Of a DNA stretch of 64,000 nt, positions 30,640 through 41,318 are shown one piece after another; within the stretch, counting starts at the first letter, position 1; each line of letters opens with the position of its first letter. The position numbers were made by a program, and so were the translations under genes. Origin of the DNA: Hordeum vulgare subsp. vulgare. Taxonomy: Eukaryota > Streptophyta > Magnoliopsida > Poales > Poaceae. Under the pieces are notes generated by a model. That model saw only the letters and a list, made by a program, of their open reading frames with translations. It was not told the origin of the DNA and made no database searches. Location of the stretch: NCBI RefSeq assembly GCF_904849725.1, contig NC_058522.1, positions 454,958,844-455,022,843 of the forward strand, read 5' to 3'.

Positions 30640-30900
30640 TCTCGCACGCCGCCCCTCGCGCCGCCCCGCCCCTCGCGCCGCCCCCCTCGCGCCGCCCCGC
30701 CCCTCGCGCCGCCCCGCCCTCGCGCCGCCCCTCGCGCCGCCCCGCCCCTCGCGCCGCCCCGCGCTGCGCCGCCCCCTCCGCCCGACGCCGGCCCCGGCCC
30801 CCGCCGCCCCCCCGCCAGGCGCCGCCGGCCCCGGCCCCCCCTCCTCCCCTCCTCCGCGCCCCCGCCTCTCCCTCCCGCCGGTCGTCCGCGCCAGAGGTTC
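30640..30900. repeat. GC-rich CGCCGCCCCGCCCCT repeat tract in CACTA-4
   Basis: CTCGCGCCGCCCCGCCC-type units are repeated about ten times (30650-30775) and followed by C-rich sequence. Frames are open on both strands because stop codons cannot occur in such composition; I do not call genes here. Confidence 0.85.
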
Positions 30901-32560
30901 GGCCTCCCAACTTCTTCCTCCAGCTCTCCACATGACCCTCCGTTGCAGATTTTTATATGTGTTGTAAAGCTGCCAGAGTATACTACCAACAAGATTTCAT
31001 TGCTGTGGTTCATTGCTGTGGAAGCATATCCCATAAAGGAAACAATGAGAACTGCATAATAATGAAAATTTATTTCGAAGGGGTATCTACTTACAACACA
31101 ATCAGACGCAAATCATTCAACACAAATGATGAAAATAATTTATGTTATTGTCGAAGGAAATTGAGTCGATGAAAATTTGTAATGTAGTTAAAAAAACTAA
31201 TTGTATTAGAAGCAAATTTCACTTTTGTGCTCCAACATTTCAAGCATCAGGGCTATATTGTAGGAGCAACTAAAAAGAAAATGGCATCTCATATCATTCT
31301 TATTAGAAAATTATACATATTTTGAGGAAAAAATGGCTACGAAGCTTACAACTATAACATTGGAAGAACCCTACTGAATCCAACTTTTAAGTGTTTAGTC
31401 GAGAGGAACCTAGAAATCATGAAGCATGCAATTTCAGTAAATCAATAATCTGGGAAGCATGAACCTATGAAGCAAATCTCAGTAGCAATTGAGATAATTT
31501 TTCGTTTCCACGAAACATTGTTTTGCTGCGTTGAAAATAAACCATTGCACTAAAATAATTTTCAGATTGAAGCAAATTTAAATCGCAATGGAAGCAAATT
31601 TCATATCCTTGGAAAAACAGTTCGTTGTCTCGGAAACAAACTGTTATATTTCAAAAAACAAATCCTATCCAGTTTCGATGCACAAAGTCTATAGCAGATT
31701 GTATATGTTTAAAAAAATATTGTACGCGCTTCATGGAAGTTTTTACAACAAACAAAATCTCAATTAGTGGAGCCCCTTGCACGTAGCTAACAATCCTAGG
31801 ACTCGACCACGCTGTGTGCATACGTGATTTTAGGGACATAAGATATATGGAAGGAATTGACAATAAAGGATTCGTTTCAACAATTACCAAGGCAGGTGCC
31901 GGCGCTGTTACAGGAATGCATCCAACGCTCCAGATGTTTTGATCCAATGGCCTGGTTTGATGGGAAGCTATGCATTGGTAGTCTGATGCCTAGCGGTTCC
32001 CCTTATATAATGAGAGGATAGACACGCGATGTAAATTATGCCAATATAAATGCATTGGTAGTCTGATGCCTAGAGAGAGAGATACGTTAGAGATATTATT
32101 TTTTGAGATAGAGATACGTGAGGGATGCGTAACTGACAAAAACGGATATGTGAGAGATTGAATTGGAAATATCTGGTATTTCCATAGTATAAAATTAACA
32201 TAATATATATTGCAAACTTCATATTATATAGAGTAATCTACACCGTAATAACTTGGTCCCACCAGATTAACATAATATATATTGCAAACTTCATATTATA
32301 TAGAGTAATCTACACCGTAATAAAAATAGCATGTTTCAGCAACAATAGCAATTGCTACAGTCGTGCAAACACGGTTCTGTCGCTCCTGCACCTTCAGGTT
32401 ATTCAACAGAGTCATGGAGTATTGGGGGGGGGGGGGGTGCTGCCATTTTTTTTCTTGTTTCCTTCCATTCATGGAGTATTATGTATTATTATTGAGATCT
32501 ACTAGTACCTTAAACTGCCTGAAAATGAGTTAGCTATTCCTATTTACACATCTTGCCTGG
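30901..32560. other. CACTA-4 interior, AT-rich, no supported gene
   Basis: Contains recurring GAAGCAAATTTC motifs (31200-31600), a repeated GCATTGGTAGTCTGATGCCTAG (31972 and 32051), a 72-bp tandem duplication (32194-32265 and 32266-32325) and a run of about 15 G at 32426. Part of the segment just before 32566 may be the captured AMY3 intron, because it ends in a CTGCAG acceptor. Confidence 0.65.
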
Positions 32561-32565
32561 TGCTG

Positions 32566-33146
32566 CAGCAAAAAACTGATGGTACAGGCAACGCTGTATC
32601 ATTTCTACTGGATGCAGACTACACCGGTCTTGTTTTCGTGCTTAAACTTAATGAGCATACTTGGTTGAGAAATCTGGAGAATGGATTTGATTTCTATGTT
32701 CCTCTTACGAGGGTGGAGCAAGTTGGCAGCACTCGAGAGCCTCATAAGGCTGATGATAAGTCTGTGCAAACCGATGGCCTAATCAGTGATATAAGAAATC
32801 TGGTGGTTGGCGTGTCATCTAGAAGAGGTCAACGAGCAAAGAATAAAGTTCTGCAAGAAGATATTCTGCAAGAAATCGAGAGGTTAGCAGCTGAAGCATA
32901 TAGCATTTTTAGGAGCCCCACTATTGATGCCGTAGAAGACTCTGTTTACATTGATGGCCCAGAAACTGTGAAGCCAGCTTGTTCTGGCACTGGATCTGGT
33001 TTTGAAATATTGTGCCAAGGATTTAACTGGGAGTCACATAAGTCAGGAAAGTGGTATGTTGAACTTGGTACAAAGGCCAAGGAGTTGTCATCCCTGGGTT
33101 TTACCATTGTTTGGTCACCACCACCTACTGATTCTGTATCACCAGT
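32566..33146 (+). pseudogene. Captured fragment of plastid alpha-amylase 3 (AMY3) in CACTA-4
   Basis: An open frame encodes SFLLDADYTGLVFVLKLNE, a FDFYVPLTR segment, then LQEIERLAAEAYSIFRSPT and GSGFEILCQGFNWESHKSG, ending TIVWSPPPTDSVSP. This is the order seen in chloroplast alpha-amylase AMY3: the end of the starch-binding/N-terminal region followed by the first strands of the GH13 barrel. The similarity starts right after a CTGCAG splice acceptor at 32565 and stops after SVSP at about 33144. The GH13 catalytic Asp/Glu residues, which lie further on, are absent. The frame then runs into unrelated sequence and ends at 33199-33201. Not catalytic; could be transcribed with the element. Confidence 0.85.
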
Positions 33147-33204
33147 CAGGAAAGGACGGTGTGACTACGGATACAATCAGGATCTAAACACTGTGTGCTG
33201 ATGA

Positions 33205-33390
33205 CACACTGACTCCGGATATAATCAGCCTGTACACCCTCTGTGCTGGCACACTGCTTCACAACCTTCAGGACAATCTTCTTCATCTCCTCATCTGGGG
33301 ACTTGAATTCTCTGATTAAGACTGCCATCACACCCTTCGTGTAGAAACTGGTATACTCAGCATCCATAAGAGGGAGGATGCAACCAATAG
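33205..33390 (-). pseudogene. Captured fragment of splicing factor 3B subunit 1 (SF3B1) in CACTA-4
   Basis: The minus strand encodes [20 protein letters not shown], then [19 protein letters not shown] and [17 protein letters not shown], about 60 residues. This matches one stretch of the HEAT-repeat region of SF3B1, among the most conserved spliceosomal proteins. Similarity begins near 33388 and ends near 33205, where it abuts the AMY3 fragment lying on the opposite strand. Substitutions such as G for E in YTKGVM suggest relaxed constraint. It is a fragment only and cannot function in the U2 snRNP. Confidence 0.85.
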
Positions 33391-33486
33391 CCTTCGTGTA
33401 GAAATTCTAGTTGATATTAGAGCTCAAAAATCAAAAATGCCTCATTATAAATGCCGTCATGGTTTAGTTAGCTTAGTAAATTCTAT

Positions 33487-33565
33487 CTTCTTCTTCTTCT
33501 TCAGCTTCCACTCCTTCCACTTCTTCTTCTTGTTCTTCTTCTTCTTCTTCCACTTCTTCTTCTAA
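33487..33565. repeat. TTC microsatellite in CACTA-4
   Basis: CTTCTTCTTCTTC runs interrupted by CACTCC. Confidence 0.9.
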
Positions 33566-33639
33566 TTGCTTAGCTTAATTTAGATAACTTCTTTCTTATT
33601 GTATTCTTCTTCTAAATTCTTTCTCATTATGCAGATTTT

Positions 33640-33860
33640 GATGAAGCAGCATGGCATATGGATGGATGCTCGAGACTTTGTAATGCACTTGTGTAGTCCT
33701 AGATGAACTTTGTAATGCAATTGTATTTGTGGATGCACTTGTGATGCTTTGTAATACTTTGTGATCTTGTTTGCACTTTAATGACATATATTCGTGCTGT
33801 TTGCACTTGTGTTGTGCTGTTTGCACTTCGTGATGCACTTGTGGTGCTGTTTAGGGGCAG
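33640..33860. repeat. Degenerate TGCACTTGTGATG repeats in CACTA-4
   Basis: About eight variants of GATGCACTTGTG / GCTGTTTGCACTTG, a pattern often seen in the 3' gene region of grass CACTA elements. Confidence 0.7.
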
Positions 33861-33944
33861 ATTCAATATATATATGTTGTTGTTTGTATCTATGTTTTGC
33901 AAATGCAGGGAATTAACAGAAAACAAATATGGAAAAAAAGCAGA

Positions 33945-34530
33945 GAGGGTCTTTGCCTACAGCTCACTGACGGCAAAGCCTTTGCCGTCAGTGAGCTGTA
34001 GGCAAAGAAGACACGTGGCGGCAGCCTGTGCATCCTGGCAATACCAAATTCTCGGCTTTGCCATCAGCTGGGCTCCAGCTGTCGGCAAAGAGGCGGCCAA
34101 GGGGGCTTTGCCGTCAGCTCTACTATGGCTGTGGGCAAAGAGGGGACCTAGGGGGCCTAGGGGTTTCGGCTTTGCCGTCAGCTTTGCTACGGCTGTGGGC
34201 AAAGAGGAGAGGCTTTGCCGTCAGCTTTTCTACGGTTGTGGGCAAAGAGGAGAGGCTTTGCCATCAGCTTTTCTACGGCTGTGGGCAAAGCCTGCCGTTA
34301 ACCTTCTAACGGAGCTCGGCCTGCGCCGTTGCCGCCACTGCTCTTTGCCGTCAGCCCGTGCTACAAAGATGATGGCAAAGTCTTTGCCGTCGGTGGAGCT
34401 CCAGCTGTCGGCAAAAAAGGTGATTGCCGATAAAATCTTGGCCGGTACCTTTGCCGACAGCTCACTGACGGCAAAGCCTTTGCCATGAGTTAAACTGTCC
34501 TTTGCCGTCAGCTTTGGCTGTGGGCAAACC
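33945..34530. repeat. Right subterminal repeats of CACTA-4, with a 59-bp palindrome
   Basis: Dense TTTGCCGTCAGC / GGCTGTGGGCAAAG motifs. The innermost pair forms a perfect inverted repeat: arms 33950-33978 and 33980-34008, 29 bases each, one-base spacer. Confidence 0.93.
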
Positions 34531-34547
34531 AGCAGATTCCAGTAGTG

Positions 34548-36029
34548 AGATCATATAACTCACTGACACCGGAGGAATGCTTTGTGTGTATCAAACGTCG
34601 CAACGTAACTGGGTGACTATAAAGATGCTCTACAGGTATCTCCGAAGGTGTTAGTTGATTTAGTATGGATCAAGACTGGGATTTGTCACTCCGTGTGACG
34701 GAGAGGTATCTCGGGGCCCACTCGGTAATACAACATCACACACAAGCCTTGCAAGAAATGTAACTTAGTGTAAGTTGCGGGATCTTGTATTACGGAACGA
34801 GTAAAGAGACTTGCCAGTAAACGAGATTGAAATAGGTATGCGGATACTGACGATCGAATCTCGGGCAAGTAACATACCGAAGGACAAAGGGAATGACATA
34901 CGGGATTATAGGAATCCTTGGCACTGAGGTTCAAACGATAAGATCTTCGTAGAATATGTAGGATCCAATATGCGCATCCAGGTCCCGCTATTGGATATTG
35001 ACCGAGGAGTCTCTCGGGTCATGTCTACATAGTTCTCGAACCCGCAGGGTCTGCACACTTAAGGTTTGACGTTGTTTTATGCGTATTTGAGTTATATGGT
35101 TGGTTACCGAATGTTGTTCGGAGTCCCGGATGAGATCACGGACGTCACGAGGGTTTCCGGAATAGTCCGGAAACGAAGATTGATATATAGGATGACCTCA
35201 TTTGATTACCGGAAGGTTTTCGGAGTTACCGGGAATGTACCGGGAATGACGAATGGGTTCCGGGAGTTCACCGGGGGGGGGGGGGGGCAACCCACCCCGG
35301 GGAAGCCCATAGGCTTTGGGGAGACACACACCAGCCCTTAGTGGGCTGGTGGGACAGCCCCAAAGGGGCCTATGCGCCAAGAGAAGGAAATCAAAGGAAA
35401 AGAAAAAAAAAGAGGGAGGAAGTGGGAAGGGAGGGGGACTCCTCCCACCAAACCAAGTCCAACTCGGTTTGGGGGGGGGGGAGTCCTCCCCCCCTTGGCT
35501 CGGCCGACCCCTTGGTAGTCCCTTGGACCCCAAGGCAAGGTCCCCCTCCCTCCTCCTATATATATGGGGCTTTTAGGGCAGATTTGAGACGACTTTCTCA
35601 CGGCTGCCCGACCACATACCTCCATAGTTTTTCCTCTAGATCGCGTTTCTGCGGAGCTCGGGCGGAGCCCTGCTGAGACGAGATCATCACCAACCTCCGG
35701 AGCGCCCTCATGCTGCCGGAGAACTCTTCTACCTCTCCATCTCTCTTGCTGGATCAAGAAGGCCGAGATCATCGTCGAGCTGTACGTGTGCTGAACGCGG
35801 AGGTGCCGTCCGTTCGGTACTAGATCGTGGGACTGATCGCGGGATTGTTCGCAGGGCGGATCGAGGGACGTGAGGACGTTCCACTACATCAACCGCGTTC
35901 TCTAACGCTTCTGCTGTACAATCTACAAGGGTACGTAGATCACTCATCCCCTCTCGTAGATGGACATCACCATGATAGGTCTTCGTGCGCATAGGAAAAT
36001 TTTTGTTTCCCATGCGACGTTCCCCAACA
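34548..36029 (+). repeat. 5' LTR of Copia element, second piece
   Basis: Matches 41671-43143 of the 3' LTR. Begins with the AGA duplicated by CACTA-4 and ends TTCCCCAACA. Short frames in both LTR copies are non-coding shadows. Confidence 0.95.
35557..35565 (+). promoter_or_regulatory. TATA box in the Copia 5' LTR
   Basis: CCTCCTATATATATGGGGC, the U3 core promoter expected to drive genomic RNA. Repeated at 42671-42679 in the 3' LTR. CACTA-4 lies about 1 kb upstream in the same LTR. Confidence 0.6.
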
Positions 36030-36030
36030 G

Positions 36031-36042
36031 TGGCATCATGAG
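36031..36042 (+). other. Primer-binding site of the Copia element
   Basis: TGGCATCATGAG one base after the LTR end resembles the initiator-tRNA-Met-complementary TGGTATCAGAGC used by Copia elements, with a few changes. Confidence 0.65.
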
Positions 36043-37285
36043 CTAGGTTCATGCGTAGATGTCTTCTCGAGTAGAACACAAAAGGTTTTGTGGGCGGTGA
36101 TGTGCGTTTTGCTGCCCTCCTTAGTCTTTTCTTGATTCCGCGGTATTGTTGGATTGAAGCGGCTTGGACCGACATTACTCGTACGCTTACGAGAGACTGG
36201 TTTCATCGTTACGAGTAACCCCCTTTGCTCAAAGATGACTGGCAAGTGTCGGTTTCTCCAACTTTAGTTGAATCGGATTTGACCGAGGAGGTCCTTGGAT
36301 GAGGTTAAATAGCAACTCATATATCTCCGTTGTGGTGTTTGCGTAAGTAAGATGCGATCCTACTAGATACCCTTGGTCACCACGTAAAACATGCAACAAC
36401 AAAATTAGAGGACGTCTAACTTGTTTTTGCAGGGTATGATTGTGATGTGATATGGCCAACGATGTGATGTGATATATTGGATGTATGAGATGATCATGTT
36501 GTAATAGAAATATCGACTTGCACGTCGATGGTACGGCAACCGGCAGGAGCCATAGGGTTGTCTTTATACTAACATATGTGCTTGCAGATGCGTTTACTAT
36601 TTTGCTAGGATGTAGCTTTAGTAGTGATAGCATAAGTAGCACCACAACCACGATGGCAACACGTTGATGGATGATCATGGTGTGGCGCCGGTGACAAGAA
36701 TATCGTGCCGGTGCTTTGGTGGTGGAGATCAAGAAGCACGTGATGATGGCCATATCATGTCACTTATGAATTGCATGTGATGTTAATCATTTTTGCACCT
36801 TATTTTGCTTAGAACGACGGTAGCATTATGAGGTGATCTCTCACTAAAATTTCAAGACGAAATTGTGTTCTCCCCGACTGTGCACCGTTGCTACAGTTCG
36901 TCGTTTCGAGACACCACGTGATGATCGCGTGTGATAGACTCAACGTTCACATACAACGGGTGCAAAACAGTTGCGCACGCGGAACACTCGGGTTAAGCTT
37001 GACGAGCCTAGCATGTGCAGACATGGCCTCGGAACACATGAGACCGAAAGGTCGATCATGAATCATATAGTTGATATGATTAGCATAGGGATGCTTACCA
37101 CTGAAACTATACTCAACTCACGTGATGATCGGACTTGGGATAGTGTAAGTGGATCATGAAACCACTCAAATGACTAGAGAGATGTACTTTTTGAGTGGGA
37201 GTTTAGCATATAATTTGATTAAGTTGAACTCTAATTATCTTGAATATAGTCTAAGTCCACTTTGAATATATTTGTGTTGTAGATC
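36043..37285 (+). other. Copia leader before gag-pol
   Basis: About 1.2 kb without a supported gene, a normal long 5' leader for this Copia lineage. Confidence 0.7.
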
Positions 37286-40200
37286 ATGGCTCACGCAAGT
37301 GTCATCCTGAATTTTAATACGTTCCTAGAGAAAGCTAAGTTGAAAGATGATGGAAGCAACTTTGTAGACTGGGCTCATAATCTTAAGCTAATCTTACAAG
37401 CTGGAAAGAAGGATTATGTCCTTAATGTTGCGCTAGGAGATGAACCACCCGCTACGGCTGATCAGGATGTTAAGAACGCTTGGTTAGCGCGTAAGGATGA
37501 CTACTCAATAGTTCAATGTGCAGTCTTGTATGGCTTAGAACCGGGACTTCAACGTCGCTTTGAGCGTCATGGAGCATTTGAGATGTTCCAGGAGTTGAAG
37601 TTTATCTTTCAGAAGAACGCCCGGATCGAGAGGTATGAGACCTCCGATAAATTCTATGCTTGCAAGATGGAGGAAAACTCGTGTGTCAGTGAACATGTGC
37701 TCAAAATGTGTGGGTACTCAAACCGTCTAGCTGAACTGGGGATTGAACTCCCGCAAGAAGCTATCACTGACAGAATCCTTCAATCACTGCCGCCAAGCTA
37801 TAAAAGCTTTGTGTTGAACTACAACATGCAAGGGATGAACAAGTCTCCCGGCGAGTTGTTTGCGATGCTGAAAGTCGCAGAGTCTGAACTCCGTAAAGAG
37901 CATCAAGTGTTGATGGTGAGCAAGACCACTAGTTTCAAGAGAAACAGCAAAGGCAAGAAGGGCAATTCAAAGAAGAGCGGCAAGCCTGTTGCCAATCCGC
38001 CGAAGAAACCCAAAGCTGGACCTAAGCCTGAAACAGAGTGCTTCTATTGCAAGGGTATGGGTCACTGGAAGCGCAATTGCCCCAAGTATCTGGCAGATAA
38101 GAAGGCGGGCAAAGAAAAATCAGGTATATTTGATATACATGTTATTGATGTGTACTTAACCGGCTCTCGTAGTAGTGCCTGGGTATTTGATACCGGTTCT
38201 GTTGCTCACATTTGCAACTCGAAGCAGGAACTGCGGAATAGACGAAGGCTGGCGAAAGACGAGGTGACGATGTGCGTAGGAAACGGTTCCAAGGTTGATG
38301 CAATCGCCGTCGGCACAGTGTCACTTCAACTACCATCGGGATTAGTGATGAACTTAAATCATTGTTGTTTAGTGCCTGCGTTGAGCATGAACATTATATC
38401 TGGATCTTGTTTATTGCGAGACGGTTACTCTTTTAAGTCTGAGAATAATGGTTGTTCTATTTCTATGAGTAACATCTTTTATGGTCATGCACCGAATGTG
38501 AGAGGATTGTTCATATTGAATCTTGATAGCGATACGCATATACATAACATTGAGACCAAAAGAGTTAGAGTAAACAATGATAGCGCCATATTTTTGTGGC
38601 ACTGCCGCTTGGGTCATATTGGTGTAAAGCGCATGAAGAAACTCCATGCTAATGGACTTTTGGAGTCACTTGACTTTGATTCACTTGACACGTGCGAACC
38701 ATGCCTCATGGGCAAGATGACTAAGACTCCATTCTCCGGAACAATGGAGCGTGCAAGTGACTTGTTGGAAATCATACATACCGATGTGTGTGGTCCAATG
38801 AGCGTGGAGGCACGTGGCGGATATCGTTATTTTCTCACCTTCACTGACGATTTAAGTAGATATGGTTACGTCTACTTGATGAAGCACAAGTCTGAAACAT
38901 TTGAAAAGTTCAAGCAATTTCAGAGTGAAGTGGAAAATCATCGTGACAAGAAGATCAAGTTCCTACGGTCTGATCGTGGGGGTGAATATCTGAGTTTCGA
39001 GTTTGGTGCTCACTTAAGACAATGTGGAATTGTTTCACAGTTAACACCGCCTGGAACACCACAGCGTAATGGTGTGTCCGAACGTCGTAATCGTACTTTG
39101 TTAGAGATGGTGCGATCTATGATGTCTCTTACTGATTTGCCGTTATCGTTTTGGGGTTATGCATTAGAAACAGCTGCATTCACTTTAAATAGGGCACCAT
39201 CAAAATCCGTTGAGACGACACCATACGAACTGTGGTGTGGCAAAAGACCAAAGTTGTCGTTTCTTAAAGTTTGGGGATGTGATGCTTATGTCAAAAAGCT
39301 TCAGCCTGAAAAGCTGGAACCCAAAGCGGAAAAATGCGTCTTCATAGGTTACCCAAAAGAGACAGTTGGGTACACCTTCTATCTCAAATCCGAGGGCAAA
39401 GTGTTTGTTGCTAAGAACGGAACTTTTCTCGAGAAGGAGTTTCTCTCAAGAGAATTGAATGGGAGGAAGATAGAACTTGACGAGGTTGTCGAACCTCTCA
39501 TCCCTCTGGATGGTGGCGCAGGGCAAGGGGAAACCTCTGTCATTGCGACGCCGGTTGAGGAGGAAGTTGATGATGATGATCATGAAACTCCAGTTCAAGT
39601 TTCTGTTGAACCACGCAGGTCGACGAGATCACGCACTGCTCCAGAGTGGTACGGTAATCCCGTCTTATCAATCATGTTGTTAGACAACAATGAACCTGCG
39701 AATTATGAAGAAGCAATGGTGGGCCCAGATTCCAACAAATGGCTAGAAGCCATGAAGTCCGAGATAGGATCCATGTATGAGAACAAAGTGTGGACTTTGG
39801 AGATACTACCTGAGGGCCGCAAGGCTATTCAGAACAAATGGATCTTTAAGAAGAAGACGGACGCTGACGGTAATGTGACCGTTTATAATGCTCGACTTGT
39901 GGCAAAGGGTTTTTCACAAGTTCCAGGAGTTGACTATGATGAGACTTTCTCACCCGTAGCGATGCTTAAGTCCGTCAGAATCATGTTAGCAATAGCTGCA
40001 TTTTTCGATTATGAAATCTGGCAGATGGATGTCAAAACGGCGTTCCTTAACGGTTTCCTTAAGGAAGAGTTGTATATGATGCAACCCGAAGGTTTTGTCG
40101 ATCCTAAAAATGCTGACAAGGTGTGCAAGCTCCAGCGATCCATTTATGGACTCGTGCAAGCATCTCGGAGTTGGAACAAACGCTTTGATGAGGTGATCAA

Positions 40201-41266
40201 AGCATTTGGGTTTATACAAGTGGTTGGAGAATCTTGTATTTACAAGAATGTGAGTGGGAGCTCTGTGGCGTTTCTGATATTATATGTGGATGACATATTA
40301 CTGATTGGAAACAACGTAGAGCTTTTGGAAAGCATAAAAGGTTACTTGAATAAAAGTTTCTCTATGAAGGACCTAGGAGAAGCTGCTTACATTCTAGGCA
40401 TTAAGATCTATAGGGATAGATCAAAGCGCCTGATAGGACTTTCACAAAGCACATACCTTGATAAAGTTTTGAAGAGGTTCAAAATGGAACAGTCCAAGAA
40501 AGGGTTCTTGCCAGTGTTACAAGGTACGAGATTGAGTAAGACTCAGTGCCCAACAACTGATGAAGATAGAGAGAATATGCGCTCCGTCCCCTATGCTTCA
40601 GCCATAGGATCTATCATGTATGCAATGCTGTGCACTAGACCGGATGTTAGCCTGGCCATAAGTATGGCAGGTAGGTTCCATACTAATCCAGGAGTGGATC
40701 ACTAGACGACGGTCAAGAATATCCTGAAGTACCTGAAAAGAACTAAGGAGATGTTTCTCGTGTATGGAGGTGACGAAGAGCTCGCCGTAAAAGGTTACGT
40801 CGATGCAAGCTTTGACACAGATCCGGACGACTCTAAGTCGCAAACCGGATACGTATTTATTCTCAATGGGGATGCAGTAAGCTGGTGCAGTTCCAAGCAA
40901 AGCGTCGTAGCAGATTCTATATGTGAAGCAGAGTACATGGCTGCCTCGAAGGCGGCTAAGGAGGGTGTCTGGATGAAGCAGTTCATGACGGATCTTGGAG
41001 TGGTGCCAAGTGCACTGGATCCAATAACCTTGTTCTGTGACAACACTGGTGCCATTGCCTTAGTGAAGGAACCAAGGTTTCACAAGAAGACCAGACACAT
41101 CAAACGACGCTTCAACCTCATCCGCCACTACGTCGAGGAGGAGGACGTAAATATATGCAAAGTGCACACAGATCTGAATGTAGCAGACCCGCTGACTAAA
41201 CCTCTTCCACGGCCAAAACATGATCGACACCAGAACTGTATGGGTGTTAGATTTATTACAATGTAA
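37286..41266 (+). pseudogene. Copia gag-pol polyprotein with one internal stop
   Basis: One frame runs from ATG 37286 to the stop before 41266 (about 1,326 codons), broken only by a TAG at 40703-40705. Domains in order: gag (about 1-240); CCHC zinc knuckle CFYCKGMGHWKRNC (about 251-264); aspartic protease WVFDTGS (about 298); pre-integrase HCRLGHIG; integrase with Asp in HTDVCGP (about 498), Asp in RSDRGGEY (about 562) and Glu in NGVSERRN (about 598); reverse transcriptase with MDVKTAF (about 914) and YVDD (about 999). RNase H with DASF, CEAEY and DNTGA follows the stop. The stop lies where the family usually has Trp, so a single base change separates RT from RNase H. Order PR-INT-RT-RH defines Copia. 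Confidence 0.93.
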
Positions 41267-41306
41267 TTCACATGGTGATGTGAGGGCTAGATTATTGACT
41301 CTAGTG

Positions 41307-41318
41307 CAAGTGGGAGAC
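41307..41318 (+). other. Polypurine tract of the Copia element
   Basis: CAAGTGGGAGAC directly before the 3' LTR, the primer site for plus-strand synthesis. Confidence 0.7.

Larger units (their letters stand above)
30209..34547. mobile_element. CACTA-4: non-autonomous CACTA transposon carrying host gene fragments, 4.3 kb
   Basis: The 15-base ends CACTACTGGAATCTG are perfect inverted repeats. AGA flanks both sides (30206-30208 and 34548-34550) and restores the undisturbed LTR seen at 41661-41690. Subterminal regions are packed with TTTGCCGTCAGC and CTGACGGCAAAG motifs. No transposase is present. Inside are a fragment of plastid alpha-amylase AMY3 (plus strand) and of splicing factor SF3B1 (minus strand). 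It must be younger than the Copia insertion. Confidence 0.95.

Noticed and set aside
30556..31059. Long overlapping frames on both strands in the CGCCGCCCC tract
   Set aside because: Stop-free because of extreme GC composition; no start context, domain or splice logic.
30949..31059. Peptide with KLPEYTTNK resembling the C-terminal lobe of HECT ubiquitin ligases
   Set aside because: Only about nine residues fit; the expected upstream TCFN and downstream KLLxAI motifs are not convincing.
35198..35772. Frames of 80-190 codons in the Copia LTRs (35198-35772, repeated at 42329-42892)
   Set aside because: They occur identically in both LTRs, are rich in homopolymers and overlap promoter and leader sequence; non-coding LTR.
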